DNA of 35,673 nucleotides from Acrocarpospora phusangensis (GTDB lineage Bacteria > Actinomycetota > Actinomycetes > Streptosporangiales > Streptosporangiaceae), in the NCBI RefSeq assembly GCF_016862995.1, contig NZ_BOOA01000082.1, forward strand, positions 1-35,673. Direction: 5' to 3'. Every line of letters starts with the position of its first letter. Positions within the stretch are counted from its first letter, which is position 1. Both the position numbers and the translations under genes were made by a program. Of this stretch, positions 19,351-27,167 are shown one piece after another. The notes below the pieces were generated by a model that saw only the letters and a program-made list of their open reading frames with translations, was not told where the DNA came from and did no database searches.

Positions 19351-19364
19351 TGTGAGCGCTTCTC
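19351..19364 (-). promoter_or_regulatory. Possible LacI-type operator before the FAH gene
   Basis: TGTGAGCGCTTCTC shares the TGTGAGCGCT half of the LacI-family consensus, but only the AGCGCT core is palindromic. It sits 26 nt upstream of the FAH start in the only sizeable gap of the lower minus arm. Confidence 0.3.
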
Positions 19365-19377
19365 GGCGAGGACCCGG

Positions 19378-20730
19378 CTAGTCGAAGGCGGGTAGGAAGC
19401 GTTTCTGTTCGGTGAGGAGGGCGTCGGTTAGTTTGGTGGCGGCGGTTGGGTCGGTGACGGCGCCGTCGGCGATGACGGCTTCGATGGCGAGGTCGCGGGA
19501 GCCGGTCATCGCGGCCTCGATGGCCAGGTACACCGAGGTAAGGCGGCGGGCCAAGATCGCGGTGAGTGGGGCAGGCAGGTCGGGGACCGCGATGGGGCGG
19601 AGGCCGCGGGCGGTGGCGACGCCGGGGATCTCCAGGGCCGCGTCGCCGGGCAGACCAGGGACGGCTCCGTTGTTGGGCACGTTGACCGAGAACATCGCCC
19701 GCTCGTCCCTCATGATCGAGCGAATGACGGCGATCAGCTGCTCCTGCTCGCCGGTAGACCGATCGAAGATCGTTTCATCCAGCGGGGCCTGCCCGAGCGC
19801 CTGGGCGCGCATCCCCTGGTAGCGGTTCTCGCCCCACTCCAGGATCTCCGGCACCGAGAACGCATCCACCCCGAGCGTCTTGCCGTAGTACGCACCCCCC
19901 GGCCAGCGCTCAGGAAAGAACTCCACCACGTGCCGGTCGTTGGCCGCCGGATAAGCCCCGTACCGCTGGAAGATCTCCCACGAGAACGGGTTGTGCCACG
20001 CCTTGCCGTTCTCCCAGATCGAGCCGATGTCCCCAGGCTCAGGGGCCTGCGCCAGCTCGCGCGCCACCTTCTCGCGTACCACGGGCCACGCGGACTCGCC
20101 GTTGTGCCGGAAGTCGTAGATGAACGTCAGGTGGTTGATGCCGGCATACAGCGTGGAGGTCTCCTCGAACGGGAGCCCGGCGAACGCGGCCAGCTCGCGC
20201 TGCACGTGGTGCATGCCGTGACACAGCCCGACGACCCCAACGCCCGCATAGCGTGTCATCGCCTGCACATTGGCGGTCATCGGATTGCTGTAGTTGAAGA
20301 AGAAAGCCTGAGGGGCCAGCGCCTTGACGTCCTGAGCGATCTCCACCATGACCGGGACCGTACGCAGCAACCGCGAGATTCCACCAGGCATCACCGAGTC
20401 CCCGACCGGCTGGTAGACCCCGTGCTCCATGCAGACCTCATGGTCGGCCTGCCACGCGGGCCGCCCACCCACCCCGACACAGGTGACGACATAGTCGGCC
20501 CCCGGCAGCAGCTCCCGCCGATCCGTCGAGGACCGCACGGTGATCCGGTCGCCCGCCCCCTGGGCCTCGACCATCAGCGCGGCCAGCCGGGCCGCCACCT
20601 CCAGCGCCTCCTCGTTGACGTCGACGAGGCGGATCTCCCACGCCCCGAGGTCGCCGGCCGAGATCAGGTCCGCCAGCAGGCCCCTGGTGAATACGGCCGA
20701 ACCGGCTCCGATGAGGACCAGGACGTTCAT
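19378..20730 (-). CDS. GH4-family NAD- and metal-dependent glycosidase
   Basis: A 450-aa cytoplasmic glycosidase that works by transient oxidation at C3 rather than by acid catalysis. Residues 7-18 (IGAGSAVFTRGL) form the NAD-binding loop. Further marks are NYSNPM (146-151), metal-ligand C170 in CHGMH and metal-ligand H200 in GINHLTF. In GH4 the four residues starting at this cysteine track specificity: from memory CHS is alpha-galactosidase, CHE alpha-glucosidase, CHG alpha-glucuronidase, and CN/CD types prefer 6-phospho sugars. CHGM points away from phospho-sugars and toward an acid-sugar or plain alpha-glycoside, which fits ABC rather than PTS import. ATG at 20730 has AAGGA 5 nt upstream. 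It lies 20 nt after the DeoR gene and probably belongs to the importer operon. Confidence 0.86.
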   Translation of the reverse strand: MNVLVLIGAGSAVFTRGLLADLISAGDLGAWEIRLVDVNEEALEVAARLAALMVEAQGAGDRITVRSSTDRRELLPGADYVVTCVGVGGRPAWQADHEVCMEHGVYQPVGDSVMPGGISRLLRTVPVMVEIAQDVKALAPQAFFFNYSNPMTANVQAMTRYAGVGVVGLCHGMHHVQRELAAFAGLPFEETSTLYAGINHLTFIYDFRHNGESAWPVVREKVARELAQAPEPGDIGSIWENGKAWHNPFSWEIFQRYGAYPAANDRHVVEFFPERWPGGAYYGKTLGVDAFSVPEILEWGENRYQGMRAQALGQAPLDETIFDRSTGEQEQLIAVIRSIMRDERAMFSVNVPNNGAVPGLPGDAALEIPGVATARGLRPIAVPDLPAPLTAILARRLTSVYLAIEAAMTGSRDLAIEAVIADGAVTDPTAATKLTDALLTEQKRFLPAFD

Positions 20731-20750
20731 ACGTTTCCTTCGTTAAAAGA

Positions 20751-21521
20751 TCAGGTGGAGAGGACGGTGACACCGGCGCCTTCGAGCGCGGCCACCGCCT
20801 CGACGGGCGTGCCCGTGTCGGTCACGACCGTGTCGATGCGCGAGAGTGGCGCGATCCGTACCGCGCTGCGCTGGCTGAACTTGCTGTGGTCGGCCAGGAT
20901 GACGAGCCGCTTCGCCGCCGCGATCATGTTGCGGTCGGTCTCGGCCTCGGCCAGGTGCGCGCCCAGCATCCCGTAACCCGGGTCCAGCCCGTACGCGCTG
21001 AAGAAGCCCACGTCGATGTGCACGTCCGCGAGCGCCTGCGTGGTGAGGTGCCCGAGCAGGGACAGTTCGGCGTTGCGCATGAGCCCGCCCAGCACGAGCA
21101 CCTGCGCCGTCTCCGACGAGGTCCCGATGGCGTACGCGATGGCGACGGAGTTCGTCACCACGGTGATGTCGGGCACCGCGACCAGGTGCGGGACCATCTG
21201 CGCGGTGGTCGAGCCGCCGGTCAGCAGCACGGCGCTGCCGGGGGTGACGAGCTGGGCCGCGCGGGCGGCGATGCGCCGCTTCTCGTCCAGGTTGCGCACC
21301 GACCGTTCCACCATCGGCGTCTCGGCGACCTCGGGGCCGCCCTCGACGCTGACGGCGCCGCCGTGGACGCGGCGCAGCAGTCCGCGCTCGTCCATCTCGT
21401 CGAGGTCGCGCCGCACGGTCGAGACGCTCACGTTGAGCAGCGCCGCGAGGTCGTCCACGCTCACCGACCCGCGGCTGCGCACGTGGGCGAGGAGTTCGCC
21501 CCTGCGCCTCTCACTCAGCAT
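20751..21521 (-). CDS. DeoR-family transcriptional regulator
   Basis: A 256-aa sugar-locus repressor. The N-terminal winged helix-turn-helix contains VSVDDLAALLNVSVSTVRRD and the signature DEMDERGLLRRVHGGA. The C-terminal sugar-phosphate sensor domain shows LLTGGSTTAQMV, TVVTNSVAIAYAI and GGLMRNAELSLLGHLT. DeoR proteins usually respond to a phosphorylated intermediate of the pathway they control, which suits the kinases and isomerase of the plus arm. Its ATG overlaps the preceding stop (TGATG). TGAGAG repeats upstream of the importer gene (25665-25747) are its most likely target. Confidence 0.92.
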   Translation of the reverse strand: MLSERRRGELLAHVRSRGSVSVDDLAALLNVSVSTVRRDLDEMDERGLLRRVHGGAVSVEGGPEVAETPMVERSVRNLDEKRRIAARAAQLVTPGSAVLLTGGSTTAQMVPHLVAVPDITVVTNSVAIAYAIGTSSETAQVLVLGGLMRNAELSLLGHLTTQALADVHIDVGFFSAYGLDPGYGMLGAHLAEAETDRNMIAAAKRLVILADHSKFSQRSAVRIAPLSRIDTVVTDTGTPVEAVAALEGAGVTVLST

Positions 21522-22516
21522 CAGTAACCGGCCTTTCTGTCCACCAGGTTCAGCAGGGGGCGGCCCTCGACCAGCCGGCGCAGGTTCTCGGTGAACAGGA
21601 CGCGGACATGATCGTGGTAGCCGGGCGCGAATCCTGCCACGTGCGGGGTGATCAGAACATTGCTTTCCGACCAGAAAGGGCTGCTTTCCGGCAACGGTTC
21701 CTGCGCGAAGACATCCGAGATGAGATGACCGACCTGACCGTTTCTGAGCGCGGCCAGCAGCGCGTCCTCGTCGACGACCCCGCCGCGTGCCCCGTTGATG
21801 ACCACGGCGCCCGGTTTGACGTGGCCGAACGCCGCCGCGTCGAGCAGGTGGTGGGTCTCGTCGGTGTGCGGGACCGTCAGCACCACGTAGTCGGAGCGCG
21901 CGAGCAGGTCGTGCAGGCCGTCGGGGCCGACGACGGTCGCGGGAGTCGCGTCGTCGGCCTCGCTGAAGCGTTCACCCGTCCGTACGCCGCCGCGGCGCAT
22001 GCCGATGACGTTCATGCCGAACGCGTGCGCCAAACGGCCGATCTCCTGGCCGATGCGGCCGTACCCGACGATGCCCACGGTGGAGCCGGGGAGCATGCGC
22101 GGCATCAGCCGGTTCCACCGGTAGTCCAGGTCGGGCCAGTGCCGGCGGCCGTGCAGGTCGATGAGGTGCGGCAGGTGGTGGGCGTGGGCGAGGATCATCA
22201 TCAGCACCCACTCGGCGAGCGGCTTGGGCGACACCCCGCCGATGGTGGTCACGGGCACGTCGGAGGCCCACAGGTCGGTGCCCTTCAGGTGGTCGCAGCC
22301 GCTCGTGTCGAGCTGCACCCAGCGCAGCCGGGGCGCGGCCCCGGCCGCGGGGAACGCGGTGTTCGTGTAGAGCACGTCGGTCTCGGCCAGCATGCCCGCC
22401 GGGATCTCCCCGGCGTCCTTCGCCGAATACCTGCGGACCTGTACGTCGGCCGAGACCGACGCCACCGAGGCGAGCCACGCGTCGTCGAAGTCCAGCGTCA
22501 CCAGCACGTTGATCAT
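21521..22516 (-). CDS. D-2-hydroxyacid dehydrogenase, NAD(P)-dependent
   Basis: A 331-aa oxidoreductase interconverting a 2-hydroxy acid and a 2-keto acid. The Rossmann loop is GIVGYGRIGQEIG (148-160). The catalytic set is R244 (INGARGG), E273 (AQEPLPE) and H292 (ITPHVAG). The order and spacing match glyoxylate/hydroxypyruvate reductase-like members, but the substrate is not readable. It is the only clear dehydrogenase in the minus arm, so it may reduce or oxidise a keto-acid intermediate. ATG at 22516 has GAGG 6 nt upstream and lies 8 nt after the permease stop; an in-frame upstream extension antisense-like to the permease was rejected. Confidence 0.92.
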   Translation of the reverse strand: MINVLVTLDFDDAWLASVASVSADVQVRRYSAKDAGEIPAGMLAETDVLYTNTAFPAAGAAPRLRWVQLDTSGCDHLKGTDLWASDVPVTTIGGVSPKPLAEWVLMMILAHAHHLPHLIDLHGRRHWPDLDYRWNRLMPRMLPGSTVGIVGYGRIGQEIGRLAHAFGMNVIGMRRGGVRTGERFSEADDATPATVVGPDGLHDLLARSDYVVLTVPHTDETHHLLDAAAFGHVKPGAVVINGARGGVVDEDALLAALRNGQVGHLISDVFAQEPLPESSPFWSESNVLITPHVAGFAPGYHDHVRVLFTENLRRLVEGRPLLNLVDRKAGY

Positions 22517-22524
22517 GGTTTTCC

Positions 22525-23340
22525 TCACTTGATGCCCGACCGGGCCATGCCTTCGACGAAGTGCCGCTGGAAGAGCGCGAACACCACGAGCATCGGGATC
22601 ATGGACAGCAGCGACATCGCCATCAGCGAGCCGTAGTCCTGGCCGTACTGGTTCTTCAGGAACAGCAGGCCGACCTGGAGGGTGTAGCTCTCCGGGTCCT
22701 TCAGCACGATGAGCGGCCAGGCGAACTCGTTCCACCGCCACATGAACGTGAAGATCACCAGTACGGCGATCAGCGGCCTGCACAGCGGCAGCACCACCGT
22801 ACGGAAGATGCGGAACTGCCCCGAACCGTCGCACTGGGCGGCCTCGATCAGCTCGTCCGGGATCGCCATCATGAACTGGCGGGCCATGAACAGGCCGAAC
22901 GCCTCGGCCAGCCGCGGGATGATCACGCCCCAGTCGCTGCCGATCAGCCCGAAGTCCACCACCAGGTGGAACTGCGGCACCATCACGACCTGCACCGGCA
23001 CCATCAGCGTGCTGATGATGAGGATGAACAGCACGTTCCTGCCGGGGAAGCGCAACTTGGCGAAGGCGTACCCGGCCATCAGGTTGATGACGACGGTGAG
23101 GGCCACCGCGACCACGGCGATGAACACCGAGTTGACCGCCCAGGTGCCGTACGGGAACTTGGCCAGCGGGTCGGTGAGGTTCTCCCAGCGCACGCGGGCC
23201 GGCCACAGGTGCAGGCCGGGGCCGCGCATGTCGGCCGAGGAGGAGATCGCGGTGACGACCATCCAGTAGACGGGGAACAGCATCGCGACCGCGCCGGTGA
23301 CGGCGAAGGCCAGGCGGTAGCGGGCGGAGTAGCGGGTCAC
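22525..23340 (-). CDS. Carbohydrate ABC transporter permease (MalG type)
   Basis: A 271-aa inner-membrane permease of the CUT1 class with about six hydrophobic segments, the first being YRLAFAVTGAVAMLFPVYWM. The EAA loop that docks the ATPase reads IPDELIEAAQCDGSGQFRIF. The C-terminus ends VEGMARSGIK, typical of MalG-like proteins. GTG at 23340 overlaps the partner permease stop by 4 nt. No ATP-binding subunit is in the window; actinomycetes commonly use a shared MsiK-type ATPase encoded elsewhere. Confidence 0.93.
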   Translation of the reverse strand: MTRYSARYRLAFAVTGAVAMLFPVYWMVVTAISSSADMRGPGLHLWPARVRWENLTDPLAKFPYGTWAVNSVFIAVVAVALTVVINLMAGYAFAKLRFPGRNVLFILIISTLMVPVQVVMVPQFHLVVDFGLIGSDWGVIIPRLAEAFGLFMARQFMMAIPDELIEAAQCDGSGQFRIFRTVVLPLCRPLIAVLVIFTFMWRWNEFAWPLIVLKDPESYTLQVGLLFLKNQYGQDYGSLMAMSLLSMIPMLVVFALFQRHFVEGMARSGIK

Positions 23341-24257
23341 GCCACATCCCTCCTGGAGTTGACGCGCCACTGCACGATCGTCATCACCAGCACGATCAGA
23401 TAGAGCACGACGCCGATGGCCGAGGCGTAACCCTGCTGCCGCTGCTCGAACCCGGCCGAGTACGCGTACGTGACGAGCATCGTGGTCGAGTTGCCGGGCC
23501 CGCCGCCGGTCATGACGTAGACGATGTCGAAGACCTGGAAGCTGTTGATGACGCCGATCACGATCAGGAAGAACGTGGTCGGGCCGAGCTGGGGGATCGT
23601 GATGCGGCGCAGCGTCGCCCACCGGGAGGCGCCGTCGCAGCGGGCCGCCTCGAACACCTCGCGCGGGATGCCCTGCAGGGCGGCCAGGTAGACGACCATG
23701 TTGAAGCCCAGGCCGATCCACAGGCTGATCGCGACCAGCGACAGCATCGCCGGCGCGCCCTCGGACTGCCAGGGCACCGGGCCCAGCCCGACGGCCTCCA
23801 GGACCCGGTTGACCAGGCCGATGTCCTCGTTGAACAGCCACGCGCCGATGAGCGCGCTGCTCACGCCGGAGATGACCGCGGGCAGATAGTAGATCGCCCG
23901 GATCAGCCCGCGCGCGGGCATGCGCTTGTTCAGTAGCAGCGCCGCCGCCAGGCCCGCGACCAGGCACAGCGGCACCGACACGGCCGTGTAGACGGCCGTG
24001 TTCAGCAGCGCCGTCCAGAAGATCTTGTCGCTCAGGATCTCCTGGTAGTTCCCCAGGCCGACCCACTTGGCGATGCCGAAACCGCGGGTCTGCTGGAGGC
24101 TGATCCAGAAGACCTGGATCAGCGGCCAGAACATGAAGACCGCGAAGACCGCCACCGCGGGCGCGGCGAAGGCCAGGCCGGTCAGCGCCTCGCGCGCCCG
24201 CCGGGACCTGAGCCGGCCCGGCGGCCCGGCGTTCACCGTGCTCGTCACGGGTGCCAT
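23337..24257 (-). CDS. Carbohydrate ABC transporter permease (MalF type)
   Basis: A 306-aa inner-membrane permease, partner of the MalG-type protein. After a basic cytoplasmic head (about 1-28) it has about six membrane segments, starting LTGLAFAAPAVAVFAVFMFW. The EAA loop is IPREVFEAARCDGASRWATL, followed by RITIPQLGPTTFF. The GGGPGNSTTMLV loop is common in MalF-like subunits. ATG at 24257 has GGAGG 7 nt upstream, 11 nt after the binding-protein stop. Confidence 0.93.
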   Translation of the reverse strand: MAPVTSTVNAGPPGRLRSRRAREALTGLAFAAPAVAVFAVFMFWPLIQVFWISLQQTRGFGIAKWVGLGNYQEILSDKIFWTALLNTAVYTAVSVPLCLVAGLAAALLLNKRMPARGLIRAIYYLPAVISGVSSALIGAWLFNEDIGLVNRVLEAVGLGPVPWQSEGAPAMLSLVAISLWIGLGFNMVVYLAALQGIPREVFEAARCDGASRWATLRRITIPQLGPTTFFLIVIGVINSFQVFDIVYVMTGGGPGNSTTMLVTYAYSAGFEQRQQGYASAIGVVLYLIVLVMTIVQWRVNSRRDVA

Positions 24258-24268
24258 CGGGCCCTCCT

Positions 24269-25597
24269 CTACGCGGACAGCGCCTTCTCGATGGACGTGC
24301 TGATCGCCGCGACCGTGTCGTCCGCGGACTGGCTGCCGACGAAGTAGCCCTCCAGGTTCTGCACGAGCGCGTCGTTCACGCCGGAGAAGCCGGGCAGCGT
24401 CACGAACCTGACCAGGTCGGCCGGCATGGTGGTGGCCTGCTGCTGGAAGACCGGCATCAGGTCGGGCGAGACGGCGTAGTCCAGGGTGGCGCCGGCCAGG
24501 TCCTTGCGGGCCGGCAGCACCGTCGTCTGCTCGCAGAACAGCTGCATGTTGGCGGGTTCGGCGAGGAACTTGGCGAACGCGGCGGCCGCCTCGGGCGCCT
24601 TGCTCTGGGTGGTCACCGCGACCGCGTTGCCGCCGAGGTCGGCGGCGGCGCCGCCGGGGCCCTTGGGCAGGAAGGTCGCGCCGATCTCGATGCCCTTGGC
24701 GGTGGTGCCGATGTCGGGCAGCAGGAAGTCGCCGACGAAGGCCATCGAGATCTTGCCGGAGCCGAACACCTGGTCGGGGCTGTTGGCCGTCTTGACCATC
24801 ATGTTCTTGGGCATCAGGCCCTTGTCGTAGAACGACTTGGTGAACTCCAGCGTCTGGCGCGCCTGCGGCGAGTCGAACACGACGCTGCTGCCGTCGGGGC
24901 CCAGGGCCTTGCCGCCGGCCTGCCAGAGCCAGTTGAACCAGCGGTACGCGCCGTACTGCTGCCAGTTGACGCCGAAGGGGGCGGCGCCGGTGCCGGCGGC
25001 CTTGAGCTTCTCGGCGACCTCCAGGAACTGCTCCCACGTCCACGCGGTGTCCAGCGTGGTCGGCACGTCGGTGATGCCGGCCTTGGCGAAATGGGCCTTG
25101 TTGTAGAGGATCGCGCTGGTGTCGGTGTGGTGCGGCACGCCGTACGGCTTGCCCTGGTACTGCACGCCCGCCCAGAGCGCGTCGATGAACTGCGCGGAGT
25201 CCGCGCCGACGGTGGCCGACAGGTCGGCGAGCACGCCCTGCGAGCTGTAGATCCCGATGTCGTTGTACGTCACGCGGAACAGGTCGGGCCCCTGCCCGGA
25301 CTGGAGCCGGGCGTCCAGGGTGGTGCGCATCTGGTCGTACGGCAGCTGCTCGACCTTGACCTTCACGCCGGAGTTGGCCTTCTCGAAGGCGCGGGCGATC
25401 GTGTTGAACGCGGCCATCTCGGCGTCGGAGCCCCAGACGGAGAACGTCAGGTTTCCGGTGGCGGCTCCGGCGCTCGCGGCGGCGGCCGGAGCACTGGCGG
25501 TGCCGTCGTCGCCGCAGGCGGCGAGGGCGCTCATCGCGGCGGCGCCGGCCGCGGTCATGCCGGCCGCGCGAAGGAACTGGCGGCGGTTGAAATTCAT
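24269..25597 (-). CDS. Sugar-binding lipoprotein of the ABC transporter
   Basis: A 442-aa extracellular solute-binding protein. The head NFNRRQFLRAAG carries a twin-arginine motif, followed by a hydrophobic stretch and a lipobox LAAC with C28 as the lipidated residue, so it is probably Tat-exported and membrane-anchored. A low-complexity Ala/Ser spacer follows. The mature fold shows the family-1 pattern: NLTFSVWGSDAEMAAFNTIA, YDQMRTTLDARLQSGQGPDLF, YGVPHHTDTSAILYNKAHF and a late PAEPANMQLF-like helix region. Ligand is unknown. ATG at 25597 has AGGAGG 6 nt upstream. It is the first gene of the minus operon, with a visible promoter upstream. Confidence 0.93.
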   Translation of the reverse strand: MNFNRRQFLRAAGMTAAGAAAMSALAACGDDGTASAPAAAASAGAATGNLTFSVWGSDAEMAAFNTIARAFEKANSGVKVKVEQLPYDQMRTTLDARLQSGQGPDLFRVTYNDIGIYSSQGVLADLSATVGADSAQFIDALWAGVQYQGKPYGVPHHTDTSAILYNKAHFAKAGITDVPTTLDTAWTWEQFLEVAEKLKAAGTGAAPFGVNWQQYGAYRWFNWLWQAGGKALGPDGSSVVFDSPQARQTLEFTKSFYDKGLMPKNMMVKTANSPDQVFGSGKISMAFVGDFLLPDIGTTAKGIEIGATFLPKGPGGAAADLGGNAVAVTTQSKAPEAAAAFAKFLAEPANMQLFCEQTTVLPARKDLAGATLDYAVSPDLMPVFQQQATTMPADLVRFVTLPGFSGVNDALVQNLEGYFVGSQSADDTVAAISTSIEKALSA

Positions 25598-25632
25598 GGG
25601 GGGCCTCCTAAGGGCGCCGACCTGGTGTGCCG

Positions 25633-25662
25633 TTCCTATCAACTTCACGCAGAAAGCGTCAA
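25633..25662 (-). promoter_or_regulatory. Promoter of the importer operon
   Basis: Minus-strand TTGACG (25662-25657) and TAGGAA (25638-25633) are separated by 18 nt and lie about 35 nt upstream of the binding-protein start. The -35 is near-consensus. A TTTTGAGAGC copy sits directly upstream of it. Confidence 0.55.
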
Positions 25663-25664
25663 TA

Positions 25665-25747
25665 GCTCTCAAAATGGTTGCTTGACAGTCATCTGGGGCG
25701 TGCGTACGGTCCTGTCCTGAGAGTTCTGCGCGTTTTTGAGAGTTTTG
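25665..25747. promoter_or_regulatory. Three TGAGAG repeats, candidate DeoR operators
   Basis: TTTTGAGAGC on the minus strand at 25674-25665, TGAGAGTTCTG on the plus strand at 25718-25728 and TGAGAGTTTTG at 25737-25747. The two plus-strand copies are direct repeats starting 19 bp apart. Direct repeats on both sides of a promoter are typical of DeoR-family sites, and a DeoR gene is in the operon. The motif-to-regulator link is inference. Confidence 0.45.
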
Positions 25748-25765
25748 GGGGTGTGGGGTGCGCGG

Positions 25766-26242
25766 TCAGGCAGGGCGGTCGTCCCAGGGGCGGGTCACGC
25801 CCAGCACGTCGGCGTCCCCATGCCCGGTGAGGCGCAGGGCGGCCGCGGAGATCTCCTCCGGGGTGTGCCACCGCTTCGACGGATGCCAGCCGAGTAACAG
25901 CCTCGGCTGGTCCGCCAGTGGCGCGGGCGGCGCGTCCGGGGCCGCGTACGCGCTGGTCAGCACCTGCACGACGCGTCCGGCACGGGCCCGCACGGCCTCC
26001 CAGGCCGCCTGGTCGCCGAACGGCATGTACACCAGGGCCAGGTCGAATCGCCGGTCCCCCAGTGCCGCTACGAAATTGGGAACGTTTGTAACGTCGGACC
26101 ACACTATGTCGGCAATGTCTGAAGTGCGACCTTTATGGCGAGAAACGACTGTAACGACCATTCCTTGGGCGGCCAGCTCCGCGACGGCCGGCGCGAGGAC
26201 TCCCGTCCCACCGATCACGAGGACCTGAGCAGTGCCTGACAT
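25766..26242 (-). CDS. Small NAD(P)-binding Rossmann protein
   Basis: A 158-aa protein beginning MSGTAQVLVIGGTGVLAP, a beta-strand followed by a GxxGxL nucleotide loop (11-16), then VVTVVSRH (second strand) and a DLALVYMPFGD segment. It is far shorter than normal SDR or NmrA proteins and has no YxxxK catalytic pair, so it could be a sensor or a minimal reductase. ATG at 26242 has AGGAG 10 nt upstream. Its first codons overlap head-to-head with the divergent PfkB gene. Codons 27-60 use many A/T-ending codons (GTT, ACA, AAA, TCA, ATA), unlike every neighbour, as expected if a promoter for the plus arm is embedded here. Confidence 0.72.
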   Translation of the reverse strand: MSGTAQVLVIGGTGVLAPAVAELAAQGMVVTVVSRHKGRTSDIADIVWSDVTNVPNFVAALGDRRFDLALVYMPFGDQAAWEAVRARAGRVVQVLTSAYAAPDAPPAPLADQPRLLLGWHPSKRWHTPEEISAAALRLTGHGDADVLGVTRPWDDRPA

Positions 26243-27167
26243 GGAATTCGATCTCCTGGTGGTGGGGGAGCTGAACGCCGACGTCATCGTCGAGTGCGGC
26301 GACGTGCGGCCCTCCTTCGGGCAGGTCGAGGAGATCGTGGAGGACGCCACGATCGTCCTCGGCAGCTCCGGGGCGATCACCGCCTGCGGGGCGGCCCGCC
26401 TCGGCGCCCGCGTCGCCATGGCCGGCGTGGTCGGCGACGACTGGCTCGGCGCGTTCGTGCTCGACCGGATGCGCGAGCGGGGGGTCGACACACGGTACTG
26501 CCTGCGCAGACCCGGCCGTCGCACCGGCATGACGGTCGTGCTCGGCGCCCGCGGCGACCGGGCCATGCTGACCTTCCCCGGCGAGATCGGCCGCCTGGCC
26601 GCCGCCGACGTGCCCGCCGCCGCCCTCGCCTCCGCGCGCCACCTGCACGTCAGCTCCTACTTCCTCCAGTACGACCTCTGGGACGGCCTGCCCACCCTCC
26701 TCAAGGACTTCCCGGGCACCACCTCGATCGACCCCGGCTGGGACCCGTCCCGCTCCTTCGACCACGGGCTGCCCGCGCTCCTGCCGCAGGTGCACTACCT
26801 GCTGCCCAACGAGCAGGAGGCCGAGCGGATCGCGCGGGCCGCCGGCGGCGCCCCCGCCTGCGGCCTGGTCGTCAAACGCGGCGGCGAGGGCGCGACCCTG
26901 AACCTGCCCGACGGCACCGCGCTGCGCGTGGACGCGCCCGTGATCACCCCGGTCGAGACGACCGGCGCGGGCGACTCCTTCGACGCCGGCTTCCTGGCCA
27001 CGCTCCTACGCGGCGGCACCTACGCCGACGCCCTGCGCGTCGCCTCCGCGTGCGGCGCCCTCGCCACCCGGAGGCCGGGCGGCACGGCCGCGCAGCCGGA
27101 CCTCGCCGAGGCCCTCGAACTCGCCAACTCCCTCACCGTCACCGACCTCCAGGAGACCCCGCAGTGA
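26232..27167 (+). CDS. PfkB-family carbohydrate kinase
   Basis: A 311-aa sugar kinase of the ribokinase fold. N-terminal strand FDLLVVGELNADVIVE, glycine-rich substrate lid ATIVLGSSGAITACGAARLGA, and the C-terminal ATP/catalytic block TTGAGDSFDAGFLATLL with the base aspartate near residue 247. The sequence LLPNEQEAERI is the usual PN.E motif. As first gene of the plus arm it probably phosphorylates the incoming sugar. GTG at 26232 is preferred because GAGG lies 9 nt upstream; an ATG at 26241 is the alternative and has no good site. Either start overlaps the divergent Rossmann gene. Its stop overlaps the SIS gene start (GTGA). Confidence 0.88.
   Translation: MPDMEFDLLVVGELNADVIVECGDVRPSFGQVEEIVEDATIVLGSSGAITACGAARLGARVAMAGVVGDDWLGAFVLDRMRERGVDTRYCLRRPGRRTGMTVVLGARGDRAMLTFPGEIGRLAAADVPAAALASARHLHVSSYFLQYDLWDGLPTLLKDFPGTTSIDPGWDPSRSFDHGLPALLPQVHYLLPNEQEAERIARAAGGAPACGLVVKRGGEGATLNLPDGTALRVDAPVITPVETTGAGDSFDAGFLATLLRGGTYADALRVASACGALATRRPGGTAAQPDLAEALELANSLTVTDLQETPQ

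Noticed and set aside
24258-25043. Upstream extension of the MalF-type permease frame
   Set aside because: Overlaps the binding-protein gene in another frame and reads as low-complexity Arg/Gly sequence; the ATG at 24257 has GGAGG.
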